Translations under genes and position numbers: made by a program
DNA from: Trachythela sp. YZ-2020
Lineage: Eukaryota; Cnidaria; Anthozoa; Malacalcyonacea; Clavulariidae
Length of the DNA: 64,000 nt
Reading direction: 5' to 3'
NCBI GenBank assembly: GCA_016169945.1
Contig: JADLSH010000257.1
Coordinates: 186,001-250,000, forward strand
The notes under the pieces: model-generated
The model's input: the letters and a program-made list of their open reading frames with translations, nothing else
Database searches by the model: none
What the model was told of the DNA's origin: nothing
Shown: piece by piece, positions 55,127 to 64,000 of the stretch
Layout of the letters: every line of letters begins with the position of its first letter
Position numbering within the stretch: the first letter of the stretch is position 1

Positions 55127-55950
55127 AATTTAATAGACGATAGTTGTAAACCAATATTTTTGTGAATAATGTAAACTATAGCAAATAAATAATGTGAAGA
55201 TTACTAGCTAGTATTACTATCAGTATTATGAAATAAAGCCTGAATCAAATGTCTATCAGAGTTGGCAAGCGAGATTCCATTTATCTATTACCTAGCCTGC
55301 GGACCGTCCCTACCTCGCTTAACGTAAGATATTACGTAAATCAAAGTAATTTGTCGTGCCTGTGGATTGTGGGTTACTAGATATCAGCATGTTATTAAAT
55401 TACAAATTAATTATCAAATCTTTACTAACCTACAGTCTTACATACACATGAAATGCTTTATTATTTTAAGTATTCGTTTCCTCATGACGTCACTAATGTT
55501 TCATGACGTCACAGTTTCGTTGGGCGCCTGCAGGTAAGAATAGTTCCTCCAGTTTGACTGTACCAAACGCTGCAGGTTTTCTCCGTGTACACTGGAGTAA
55601 CATTGGACCATATGGGAAGGCCGGCCCTATCGGGCAGGCAAGTTTAGTTTAGTTTAACACATCTTTACATCTCGTATTTACTGCAATCCTAAAGTAGCAG
55701 ATACAAACTCCCCAGGTTTTCATCGAAGTATTTTCCAAATTCTTCACGTCGCCGAGACACCAATCAGGGCAACTGATTGTAGAATACAACCTACACTAGA
55801 CTCCCACGTTTGAAATATTTTATTCTATCCAATATCAATATACCAAGGGTGTCTATCTAATAATACATTAATACAACACTACTTCACCAACACATACATG
55901 GCATTGTCATACTACAGTTTCGATCGTACGGCATTTCTACAGATTTTGTA
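55127..55950. other. Displaced methyltransferase 3' flank and spectrin-gene flank
   Basis: To about 55640 this is the usual 3' region of the methyltransferase family (ACGATAGTTGTA, CACATGAAATGC, TTTTCTCCGTGTAC), separated from its gene by the LINE. The rest is non-coding. Confidence 0.65.
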
Positions 55951-55956
55951 CAGTAT

Positions 55957-57537
55957 TCACAATTGAATGAGAAAGATTAAAGCTACTTCATGTAGTTCTG
56001 CGTTACCTCTTTCGTTTAAATAAACTTCGTTTCTTCTCTTCTTGGGCATTTCTTGACCGTCACTGGTTAAACATTCTCGCAGATATTGGATCCATTGGGC
56101 GATGTCGTTCTAAACAACACAAAATAATGAAGTTAGGACCGATCTTCTTCCTATGTCCACGATTGTCATTTTAGTGTATGTAAATGAGTTGGCAACTTAC
56201 ATCATCTTTAGCTTGGAATAAGTATTCGTTTCCATTTTCCATTCTATAAAAATAATCGACAATGTTTTAATTTGCAACTCTTCATCCTTTGCAAACAACT
56301 GTACTTTGTAATATATAAAATTTCTTACCTTAATCTGAACACATGCATTCTTTCGTTTATGGTAATCATCAGCCACCTCGGTCTTAGATCCTCTTGAGGA
56401 CAACAAATTTAAGGCTTCGTTGATCTGTCCAGCATCTTTTTGATCATCAAAGAAATGAAGTGAACTATCCTTTAGAACAACAACATAAAACTGTTTCCAC
56501 CGTCTAAAATACAACGATTCATTACATTAGTACAGTCAAACAGTCAGTCTCAAAACACAATCCATGGCAACTTATGAACACTTCCCGAATTTCCTTGAAT
56601 GCACACAAGGCAATGGTGCGAGGTCGATGTTGGCAATGACTTAACATAATGGAATCAATGTCGGGCTCGAGTTCAAGGCTTCAAGCTATTGTTTCCTTTT
56701 CACTCAAGTAATTTGGGAAGTGTCTATTAATAATACTACCTACACAGAATCCATACGTTTTAGCCCCATATTTCCAACTACGAGCAAGCTACTACGTTTG
56801 AGATATCTATAATATCTGACCTGTACAGTTAGAAGCATAATAATTAACAGTTATTCTACGAACTCGAGTCGTATATTAGCTGATAGCCGACGAGGTGTGA
56901 CAGTCATATACGACGAAAGTGAGTAGAATAACTGTTTTATTATATACACAAGCTCTGGATATGAACAGAACATTTTGGCGTACTTGTTTCAAATAAAACT
57001 TTAATTTCCTCTCCATTTAATCGTCCAAATCTTCCAGCCATTTTTCTACTTTTCTCTACTAGCAAGATAATGAGCTAATATCCTGCTAGTAGAGAACCAA
57101 TTAGATTGCAGAATACCTCATATACAGAGCTTGTGTATATAATAATTATATTTATCCCGGTTGCTAGGGGAGCATTTGGGCCTATCAGTGGAAACTCGGG
57201 CTTATGGATCGAAAGCTTTGCCGAATAAATAAGCAACATGGTGTTTTCACAAAACAAACAAAAAAAATTACTACCCAGACAAAAGTACCGCGCAGACAAA
57301 AACAATAGAAAGAGACTGGCACTGCACGTCAATTTCCGCCATCTTTGGCAGATATATATGGAGCTCACTGCTATTACCTTCTTCCTGTCTTTTCCTTTCA
57401 GCTTCCACTTCTTCTTCTCTCTTTTTCTGTTCTTCCACTTCACGTTGTCGTTTTTCCTCTTCTTCTTGCCTCGCTAGTTCATCTCTTTCCCTCTCCTGTT
57501 CCTCTTGTTGTCGACGTCTAGCTTCACGTAGTTCAAA
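55957..57537 (-). CDS. Beta-spectrin-like protein, C-terminal exons with PH domain
   Basis: Four exons are visible on the minus strand. 57537-57378 is a Glu/Arg-rich coiled coil (ELREARRRQQEEQERERDEL). 56503-56329 encodes RWKQFYVVVLKDSSLHFFDD to HKRKNACVQIK, 56243-56201 encodes ENGNEYLFQAKDD, and 56109-55957 encodes DIAQWIQYLRECL and a basic tail. The middle two and the start of the last form a spectrin-type PH domain, which binds membrane phosphoinositides. Splice sites fit GT-AG throughout (donors GTAAGA, GTAAGT). The exon carrying the PH start, between 56504 and 57377, was not identified. The stop at 55957 assumes no further splicing at the GGTAAC after NERG. Confidence 0.8.
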
Positions 57538-57664
57538 CTGCAACGACACAACCAAATATCGGCTGTTAAAATGGCGACCATCGTAACAAAAGCAGCATAA
57601 AACGTTTAGCTAGTATACACGAATCGCGAAATTCGGCGCGCATCCAAATGACGCGTTCTGAGTC

Positions 57665-57879
57665 GGGCAAAAATCACAGTTAAAGAAAAACATGTAGCTG
57701 TGACTGGATGATTTAAAATATGCGTATTAAAGTATTCAAATGTTCAGTCATGCTTTCGTATTTTTATTGTTGTGATATGTAATCACGAATGCATGACTGA
57801 ACATTTGAATACTTTAATACGCATATTTTAAACCATCCAGTCACAGCTACATGTTTTTCTTTAACTGTGATTTTTGCCC
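57665..57879. repeat. 88-bp near-perfect hairpin upstream of the spectrin exon
   Basis: Arms 57665-57752 and 57791-57879 are complementary with about one mismatch (GGATGATTT against GGATGGTTT), loop 38 bases. Outer bases (CGAATCGCGAAATTCGG / CCGAATTTTGCGATTCG) extend the pairing imperfectly. MITE-like; transcripts would fold into a long duplex. Confidence 0.85.
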
Positions 57880-58115
57880 GAATTTTGCGATTCGTGTATT
57901 GTCTTTTGTGTCAATATACGCTATGTTTCTATAACACGTTTAGGTAGTATTGTCTTTTGTGTCAATATGCGCTACGTTTCTATAACATTCGACTACGATA
58001 GAGTTAAAGTAAAGAACAGGCCTTAAACCAAAGAGTTAGCCATGACAATTCCATGACATTAAACGTAACCTACCGCAGTTAAACGTTCCAAATCGCAGTT
58101 GAACGTTCCAAATCA

Positions 58116-58835
58116 AATGAGTCAGAAACTGAAGAAGCAGAAGAAATGGATCCTTGGATGCCATTGATAGAAGAAGCAAAGCAAAGAAGTAATACAGCTT
58201 TTGAGGAAATGAAAGAGAGCCTTATAAACAGCGGTCTTGATGAGCAATCTGCTACCGACAAAGCTTACACCAATATTCTGCCTGAACTCCAGAAGGAACT
58301 TGAAAATATTTACATGGAACGCCTTTTGTGGATGAAACAAGAAAGATCCAGTACATCAGAAAATAGTGCAGACAAAGGATGTGTTTGTGGAAAACGATGA
58401 CTTTGATTCAGAAGAAGCTTTAGAAGCTGCTATTGATTAGAGGAAATTTCTTATAGGAAGACTTTTAAAGGATTACGATTTTGATGAAGAGAATAATGAA
58501 GAAAGTGATAATGAATAGAAGTTAAACTCGGTCAAACGGTTTAATACGTTCCGGGCCTTTGTTAAAGAAACCATGGCTATCGAACAATAAATCCAAAACT
58601 ATAAAACATTTAAATTGTTGTGTGTAATACGTACGTACGCAAATGACCTCACACGAATACTAATTACTTCTAATCCCGTACGTACGCAAATGACGTCATA
58701 TGGCGGGAAAATTACGATGCATGTATGTTACTGACGTCATCTGGCGGGAAAATACGAACACCCTATGACGTCATCACTCTAAACATATCCTGAATACTAA
58801 TTACCTCCGATCCCAGATGGGGGTTGTTACCTACT
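58116..58835 (+). mobile_element. Right-end fragment of the AGTAGG Polinton-like family
   Basis: Starts inside the acidic gene and runs to the terminus TTACCTACT at 58835, followed by GGCCCC as at the complete copy. The acidic frame here is uninterrupted by the 46691 insertion (ELQKELENIYMERLLWM), which defines that insertion. The later acidic part has a TAG at 58438-58440. Left half missing. Confidence 0.8.
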
Positions 58836-59052
58836 GGCCCCCTCACTGAAAAACAAGTTCGAACTGATAGAGTTACCCAGTATATACATATAGCTGTGTA
58901 CATTGTAAATACTATAAAGTTATTTTAATTCTTGTTTATTTTAATATATCTATGTGCCAACAGTTCTAATCAAACCATGCAGAGCTTGATAACAATGGAA
59001 TGACGTTATCGCATATCCGGAAACACTTAAGGGTGCTCTGGTTGACTAGTTG

Positions 59053-59060
59053 TATATAAA
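59053..59060 (+). promoter_or_regulatory. TATA box of the intact methyltransferase
   Basis: TATATAAA in the family-conserved upstream phrase, 100 bases before the ATG at 59160. Confidence 0.6.
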
Positions 59061-59159
59061 TATTGATTATTGTGTAATTATCGCTATGCACAGAGCTGTA
59101 CATGAATATCACACATTTTACTAGCCTGCGTGCAGTCTCAACATTTTACAAGAGTCAAG

Positions 59160-59891
59160 ATGGAAGCAGACGCCAAAGCGTATGACGAACTAAACCAACC
59201 ACAATACGAAATTGGTTGTAAATTTATCAGTGAAGTAAACATCTCCCTAGGAGCCAACGTGCTTGATATGGGCTGTGGTACTGGCAATCTCACTAAATAT
59301 ATCGCTGATATCGTTGGCTCCGATGGTCAGACGGTGGGAATCGATCCCGATGATGCGAGAATCAAAATTGCTGAAGACAAATATAAAGAAGTCAGTAATC
59401 TTCAGTTCCATGTTGGTAATAGTGTGACTGGATTTCCACAGGATAGCGATCCGTATTATGACCTCCATATAACCATGAATGCATTCCATTGGTTTCCAAA
59501 CGATCAGAAAAAGATTTACATACAGAAAGCGTGCCAATCTTTAAAACCTGGAGGAAAACTGGCCATTTTGTGTGCGGATAAAATAGAGAGCGATCGAGGA
59601 GATCAATTTGAACTTCCCGATGTATTTTTCTTTTCCCAAGATGAACTTCGAAATCTGTTTCAAGAAATTGGCTTATTTGGCAATGTTGTGGTCAAGCAAG
59701 TCGTTTATCAAGCACATTTTAAGTCGAATGAAATCTTTAAGCTTTGGGTCAAAGCAACGACACATCATCATTTAGGCGAGTTTGATCCAGCCTTTGTGAA
59801 ACAGGTTATGGCTGACCTGATTACTTTTCACGATGATGGCAGTGTTACATACAAATTACCAAGTATTTGTATCATCGCAAGTAAAGAATAA
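59160..59891 (+). CDS. Class I SAM-dependent methyltransferase, intact copy
   Basis: 243 codons from ATG 59160 without introns. Motif I is DMGCGTGN (about residue 36), followed by GIDPDDARIKIAEDKY (acidic end of beta-2), then FHVGNS, ITMNAFHWFPND and LKPGGKLAILCADK (motif III region). This is the Methyltransf_11/25 layout of small-molecule methyltransferases such as the juvenile hormone acid and trans-aconitate types; the substrate is unknown. The start chosen is the ATG shared by all copies (MEADA). It is the only family copy here open from start to stop. The lack of introns and the repeated flanks suggest local duplication of a compact unit, perhaps originally retroposed or captured. Confidence 0.9.
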   Translation: MEADAKAYDELNQPQYEIGCKFISEVNISLGANVLDMGCGTGNLTKYIADIVGSDGQTVGIDPDDARIKIAEDKYKEVSNLQFHVGNSVTGFPQDSDPYYDLHITMNAFHWFPNDQKKIYIQKACQSLKPGGKLAILCADKIESDRGDQFELPDVFFFSQDELRNLFQEIGLFGNVVVKQVVYQAHFKSNEIFKLWVKATTHHHLGEFDPAFVKQVMADLITFHDDGSVTYKLPSICIIASKE

Positions 59892-59977
59892 ACGGTTTTA
59901 AATATAGACGATAGTTGTAGACCAATATTGTATTGTAAAATATAGAAAATAAATTTGAAGTTTACTAGTTTATTAGT

Positions 59978-60150
59978 ATACAAATAATGAATGTTTATGC
60001 GTGCAATGGTAAAATATTTTCATTCGGTGAAAGATGGAATTTTCCCTTCCACTAGCGACAGCCCGGTGGAATGGGAAATTCCATCTTTCACCAAATGAAA
60101 ATATTTTTTTCCATTGTAAGAATGAAAACATTCATTATTTGTTTTATATG
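59978..60150. repeat. Foldback repeat, second copy
   Basis: Counterpart of 49335-49507 with the same palindromic arms around AAAGATGGAATTTTCCC. It ends eight bases before the Polinton-like element at 60158. Confidence 0.8.
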
Positions 60151-60157
60151 ACACCAA

Positions 60158-60640
60158 AGTAGTAGTGTAGGTACCGATCAACCCCTTTTTGTAGGGGGGG
60201 AGCAGGGGGGAGCAAGGGGGGAGCACATCATTAAAAATTCAAACATCATTAGCATATGGACATTAACATACAGGGGGGAGCAGCGTCATTAACAGGGGGG
60301 AGCATTAGGAGGCCGCAGGGGGCCGCAGGGGGCCACACTAATTAGTATGCAAGGGGGCCGCAGGGGCCCGCGAACACTAGCATACAGGGGGGCGTAGGGG
60401 GCCGCAAAGAACACTAATTAGTATACAAGGGGGCCGCAAACACTATCATATAGGGGGCCGCAAACACAACTCATCATTAACATTCATTAATTATGTATTG
60501 ACGTCATGATGATATGCAAGGCAAGTTTGGGCAAGACAGTCATTAAGCTGAGCTCAGCATTTTCGTCACAAAAAGAGTTAATCCTTACGCTTTTTATCAC
60601 AATAACTATAGCGTCCCTATAAAGTCCCCAAACGTTGTGT
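60158..60640 (+). repeat. Left inverted terminus with GGGGGAGCA and GGGGGCCGCA repeats
   Basis: Shares GATCAACCCC, GGGGGGAGCA units, CATTAAAAATTCAAACAT and TTAAGCTGAGCTCA with the outer element. Between 60305 and 60470 it has an additional G/C-rich array of GGGGGCCGCA units not present there. TATA-like CCTATAAAGTCC is at 60614-60625. Confidence 0.8.
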
Positions 60641-60825
60641 TCCAAACACAGTCCGTTTCGACAACGATTACAGCAGCAGCTTACTGGTTTTAGTACTTTG
60701 GATTTTACTCGTGAGAAGAATATACAATGACTATCGACATACTGTTCATGGCCAAGAATCAACTTGTGCTTCGTGTCAATATGTGTGCTTCTAGTTTTGA
60801 GAATAAAATCTTAAATTAATTGACA

Positions 60826-61355
60826 GATGCAGAGTTTGAGAAAGGGGTTCCCGTTTATGATGACGACGAAGATAGATATGTATATACTAATGAAGAGTTT
60901 ATTGAAAAGGTTTGGTACGCGTGTGTCAAGCATGGATATATCTCTGAAGATTACGATATCATGGGGAAGTTTCTTGACGAAATAAAAGTCACTCCATAAG
61001 CAAATTTTGACAATGGGGAAATGTATTCGAAGAGCCAAGACCTATATGTCAACATGCAATGGTATACTATGAACGAAAAGTCAAGAAAGATGGACCAAAC
61101 CAAAACCGTCTATTTCACTGCTGCCCCAAAGAAGACGTTTGTGGTTTCTTCGAATGGGAGAAGTAAGACCCTCGTGTGATCAATGCTGGCATCGGACTTT
61201 TCAGTAATCCACTACAATACCGATACAAGATTGAAGAAATAGAAGAGATATTTAATAGTACTAAATCTAACACTAAAGAGGCATACGCGGAATATACATT
61301 TCTTAAATCTGTTAATGCTTTAACAAGTGAACTTGATGAAATAGACATCTTTTAG
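60826..61355 (+). pseudogene. GRF zinc-finger protein gene, C-terminal part, broken
   Basis: Three segments. 60826-60999 is an acidic frame (VPVYDDDEDRYVYTNEEF). From 61011 to 61166 a GRF finger reads ICQHAMVYYERKVKKDG, then NRLFHCC and CGFFEWEK. 61167-61355 is an in-frame helical tail after a TAA. The GRF part is preceded by TGA at 61008 where family members have Trp, so a nonsense change is likely. N-terminal GRF repeats, as at 5579, are missing. Single-stranded nucleic acid binding is the family property. Confidence 0.65.
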
Positions 61356-62003
61356 CTGTATTTATATATGTCACAATAAATGTTGTAAAAACACTGTGTT
61401 GTATGCTTTTTCGTTGCTATATGCGTCGCTAAGTCATTATAAAGCGATCCACGAATTTACATATTATTGAGATACCTCACTTGCCTTTTAACCTTTGTGG
61501 TGAAACGGTGAAATGGAGAACATAGATATAATTTATGACGAGTTGAAACGAAATGAGAAAAGTGTCTTACTAAATACATGTTTGCGAACCGAATATATAA
61601 ACGTATAACTCTAAGTCAAAGCTTTCATTTTATTACCAATAATACATTTAACAAGTAATTAAATCTAGTTTTGCATAGTACATTTTGTACTTTAAATCAT
61701 TAAACCGGTGATTAACACAGCCAAACAGTCATCTCCCCAGACACGCCTGAGCGAACACAAACCAGATAACCTTAAGCAAACAGGCTTTACTTTGTAAGAT
61801 ACTGTATGATGTCCTAAGATAGTGTATGATATCTTAAGATACCGTGTATGATATCCTAAAATGATATCTTAAGATACTGTATGATCCCTTTCTCTAACCT
61901 TAACCCCAACCCTAATTCTGATACTTAAACCATTTTCATTGACCTCACAAAGTATAATTATACTGAAATCGAGAAATTCGTATATATCTTTTGATAATTT
62001 GGT
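61356..62003. other. Non-coding stretch with AAGATAC repeats
   Basis: No gene. At 61790-61890 short imperfect repeats of TTAAGATACTGTATGAT occur about five times, followed by CTAACCTTAACCCCAACCCTAA, a degenerate telomere-like phrase. Confidence 0.55.
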
Positions 62004-62019
62004 GGCTCTGAAAAGAGCC
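62004..62019 (-). terminator. Histone-type 3' stem-loop
   Basis: The minus strand reads AACCAAACC, GGCTCTTTTCAGAGCC, ACCA. The 16-mer is a perfect 6-bp stem with a TTTC loop and matches the metazoan histone mRNA stem-loop consensus, including A/C-rich flanks. It starts 21 bases after the stop codon of the RING-type gene (stop 62042-62040) on the same strand. A purine-rich phrase (CAAAAGATA) 10 bases further could serve as a U7-pairing element. Confidence 0.75.
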
Positions 62020-62039
62020 GGTTTGGTTGCGCTATGCCT

Positions 62040-62492
62040 TTACAGACTTAGCCATATACAACCACAACCACCACATTCAAAATAAACAGACAAGGCGGTA
62101 TCTCCGACCCCATGTTGGACACTTTCAATACACGAAATGTGTACTCTTGAGTGACAACAAGAGGTGGTTTTGCTGTCTTGACTGTTTATTTTTTTCACGC
62201 AGAACATACAGTGGTGATCGAGCTGTAATGACTGCCTGCAAAGGGCACAGCGCGTAAGGAGCTCTCCAGTTCTCGAGAAGGCCTCTATTTTCCATCTAGC
62301 CAGACACCAGCTGTGGCAAAGATGTCCACAGCAAGGCGTCGTTACGATCATCGTCGTTCCACAACGGATCTCTTCGAGGCAGAAATGACATTCCTCATCA
62401 TTTTCTGCCTTACCAATGATACCAAAAGTATCGACCAATCTTCGCTTTTCTAATTCTTGCTCTGGCGATGGTAACTGACCAACCTCTTCCAT
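62040..62492 (-). CDS. RING-type Cys-rich protein of the Polinton-like element
   Basis: 150 codons from ATG 62492. A charged N-terminal helix (PSPEQELEKRRLVDTFGII) precedes a RING-like module: C35-x2-C38, CCGHLCHSWC, then CALC. A second Cys/His cluster follows (HHCMFC, CCHSRVHISC, CGGCGC), so a double zinc module. RING proteins usually act as ubiquitin ligases; here this is inference. The frame also opens 12 codons upstream but without an ATG. It is uninterrupted, unlike its neighbours, and is followed by a histone-type stem-loop. It resembles the Cys-rich tail of the gene at 6467-7069 in spacing only. Confidence 0.65.
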   Translation of the reverse strand: MEEVGQLPSPEQELEKRRLVDTFGIIGKAENDEECHFCLEEIRCGTTMIVTTPCCGHLCHSWCLARWKIEAFSRTGELLTRCALCRQSLQLDHHCMFCVKKINSQDSKTTSCCHSRVHISCIESVQHGVGDTALSVYFECGGCGCIWLSL

Positions 62493-62919
62493 GGTCGAAA
62501 TCTCGCTTGGACTTTTTAGGGAAACCACTTCTCATTTTTATGTGTTCAACTTCAATTGTGTCCTTTTCGGAACGATAATTAGACCATTTAACGCTCTATT
62601 ATGTTTCTTTGTGAACTTGTCGGAACGAAAATTATCATCATTTGCTAATTATCCTCAAACGCCACCCTGATAGATCCATTATTTTCACCGACACAGATTA
62701 TCCTCAAACGCCGTCCTGATAGATCCATTATTTTCACCGACACAGATTATCCTCAAACGCCGCCCTGATAGATCCATTATTTTCACCGACACAAGGACGT
62801 CCGCGCGTTGTAGGTTTAGAGAATGTATGTTTTCAAATACGTCCTCTACAACTCCTAAAATGTGAATTCCAAAAAAACTCTGTAGAAATCTTTACCTTGA
62901 CAATGAGTCAACGTTTCTG
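62493..62919. other. Upstream region with a 49-bp tandem repeat
   Basis: Three direct 49-bp units lie at 62648-62696, 62697-62745 and 62746-62794 (ATTATCCTCAAACGCC... to CACCGACACAG). No other gene seen. Confidence 0.8.
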
Positions 62920-63715
62920 TGTGGTCTATGGTTTGATTTTTTCCCATTCTGTTAAACACGCTATAACCTTACTATACACTATATGTCTTCATCTTTGCTA
63001 TAATTTACCCACCCACAAAAATCGATTAGTCAATGATGATGTAGAATAAGGTTTGTCATTAGTAGGAATCAAAACTACGCATTTGCCAAGAGAGGGGTTC
63101 GAACCCTCGCGTGCTGAATGCACATTGGAACTTAAGTCCGATTAATGTATCAGCGTTAACAGGGGCTCTCGGGTCTATAAAAGTCCTGTGGTCTATGGTT
63201 TGATTTTTCCCATTCTGTTAAACACGCTATAACCTTACTATACACTATATATCTTCATCTTTGCTATAATTTACCCACCCACAAAAATCGATTAGTCAAT
63301 GATGATGTAGAATAAGGTTTGTCATTAGTAGAAATCAAAACTACGCATTTGCCAAGAGAGGGGTTCGAACCCTCGCGTGCTGAATGCACATTGGAACTTA
63401 AGTCCGATTAATGTATCAGCGTTAACAGGGGCTCTCGGGTCTATAAAAGTCCTGTGGTCTATGGTTTGATTTTTTCCCATTCTGTTAAACACGCTATAAC
63501 CTTACTATACACTATATGTCTTCATCTTTGCTATAATTTACCCACCCACAAAAATCGATTAGTCAATGATGATGTAGAATAAGGTTTGTCATTAGTAGGA
63601 ATCAAAACTACGCATTTGCCAAGAGAGGGGTTCGAACCTCGCGTGCTGAATGCACATTGGAACTTAAGTCCGATGAATGTATCAGCGTTAACAGGGCTCT
63701 CGGGTCTATAAAACT
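62920..63715. repeat. Three tandem 266-bp units with a tRNA-like 3' half
   Basis: Units start at TGTGGTCTATGG: 62920, 63187 and 63453. Each has, on the minus strand, CGGACTTAAGTTCC (anticodon-arm-like, TAA in the loop) and GAGGGTTCGAACCCC (T-arm and pol III B-box) ending CTTGGCA. The 5' acceptor and D arm of a tRNA-Leu are absent. This is a tandem array of tRNA-derived sequence rather than tRNA genes. Confidence 0.75.
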
Positions 63716-64000
63716 CCCGCCGGGACATAATTCAAAATGTCCCTGCGGGACTTTTTGTGTCCTGGAAATCCCGATACGCAAGATTTCTGGGGTACTCTCC
63801 ACCCAACGATAATACACGCATGTGGTTTTGAAAATCTCTATTTTTATAAAATGTTATGTTGTTCTTAAAATGAAACATTCACTGGTTAGCTTCGATGAAG
63901 GTAGGAGCTATAGCTATCGCTTAATCGTTGGTTTAACATAAGAAGACGCGAAAGGAATACTATATACTCTGCGAGATCACAACTCAGCAGCAGAATCTGA
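63716..64000. other. Window end, nothing recognised
   Basis: A short inverted phrase (TCCCGCCGGGA and CCCTGCGGGA) at 63711-63750 and AT-rich sequence; no conserved frame. Confidence 0.5.

Larger units (their letters stand above)
60158..64000. mobile_element. Polinton-like element of the outer AGTAGT family, right end not seen
   Basis: Starts AGTAGTAGTGTAGGTACC, the exact complement of the right tip of the element ending at 10039. The preceding CACCAA (60152-60157) is the probable target; the paralogue near 49505 reads TATGCACCAAAATATA without an insertion. The TIR-like region runs to about 60640. No matching right terminus occurs before the window end. Genes seen: broken GRF zinc-finger gene (plus) and RING-type gene (minus). 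Whether the tandem arrays at 62.6-63.7 kb belong to it is unclear. Confidence 0.7.

Noticed and set aside
57238..57477. Plus-strand Phe-rich frame
   Set aside because: Antisense of the Glu/Arg-rich coiled-coil exon of the spectrin-like gene; splice sites support the minus strand.
61840..61915. Interstitial telomere repeat
   Set aside because: Only two or three degenerate CTAACC/CCCTAA units, too few and irregular to call.
63060..63180. Functional tRNA-Leu genes in the tandem array
   Set aside because: The 3' strand CTTGGCA has no pairing partner upstream, and no D arm of the GGCCGAGCGG type is present.

Overview
The window looks like a repeat-rich piece of an invertebrate genome, most likely a cnidarian. 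This is judged from style rather than a search: AT-rich intergenic DNA, GT-AG introns, and many non-LTR, DIRS, Harbinger, TTAA-target and Polinton-type elements. Several conserved frames also resemble gene families I associate with anthozoan genomes. The species cannot be named from the sequence.

Layout. 1-5.2 kb: MITE-like repeats and a 5'-truncated LINE. 5.18-10.04 kb: a Polinton-like element with TTGCTCCCC-rich inverted termini, AGTAGT ends and a perfect 6-bp target duplication (CTCATG). A second compact Polinton-like element (5758-9156) with its own inverted repeats is nested inside it. The inner element carries adenovirus/adintovirus-like minor virion protein genes and a decayed packaging-type ATPase, but no PolB, integrase or recognisable major capsid gene. 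10.04-17.9 kb: tandem host repeat blocks that preserve the empty target site, one of them hit by a TTAA-target element. 19.3-21.2 kb: a secreted acidic/Arg-rich/Thr-rich protein gene ending in a WSC-like domain. 21.2-23.4 kb: decayed LINE on the minus strand. 25.4-29.3 kb: a zinc-finger/transposase-like gene relic split by a PIF/Harbinger element (TIR GGCCCTGTCACAC, MADF partner gene intact, transposase truncated). 29.6-31.2 kb: another TTAA-target element. 32.45-33.03 kb: a tandem dimer of a 283-nt monomer, each with a complete type I hammerhead ribozyme on the minus strand (retrozyme-like). 33.4-37.5 kb: a DIRS-like tyrosine-recombinase retroelement broken by a nested LINE.

38-60 kb: a local family of class I SAM-dependent methyltransferase genes (seven copies or fragments, only 59160-59891 open end to end). 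A recent direct duplication of about 4.2-4.6 kb carries a methyltransferase copy plus a second compact Polinton-like family (complete copy 44427-48186, encoding a C2H2 finger/ATPase module and a small acidic protein). A nearly whole CR1/L2-type LINE (51.0-55.1 kb) lies directly behind another methyltransferase copy. A beta-spectrin-like gene end (minus, 55.96-57.54 kb) is the clearest conserved host gene. 60158 to the window end: a further Polinton-like element of the outer-element family, with a broken GRF zinc-finger gene and a RING-type gene followed by a perfect histone-type 3' stem-loop.

Themes. The complete Polinton-like elements share one plan: two gene blocks transcribed outward from a centre that holds a short tandem repeat, 3' ends running into long inverted repeats, AG...CT termini and 6-bp target duplications. 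Paralogous empty sites inside the window date and delimit several insertions.
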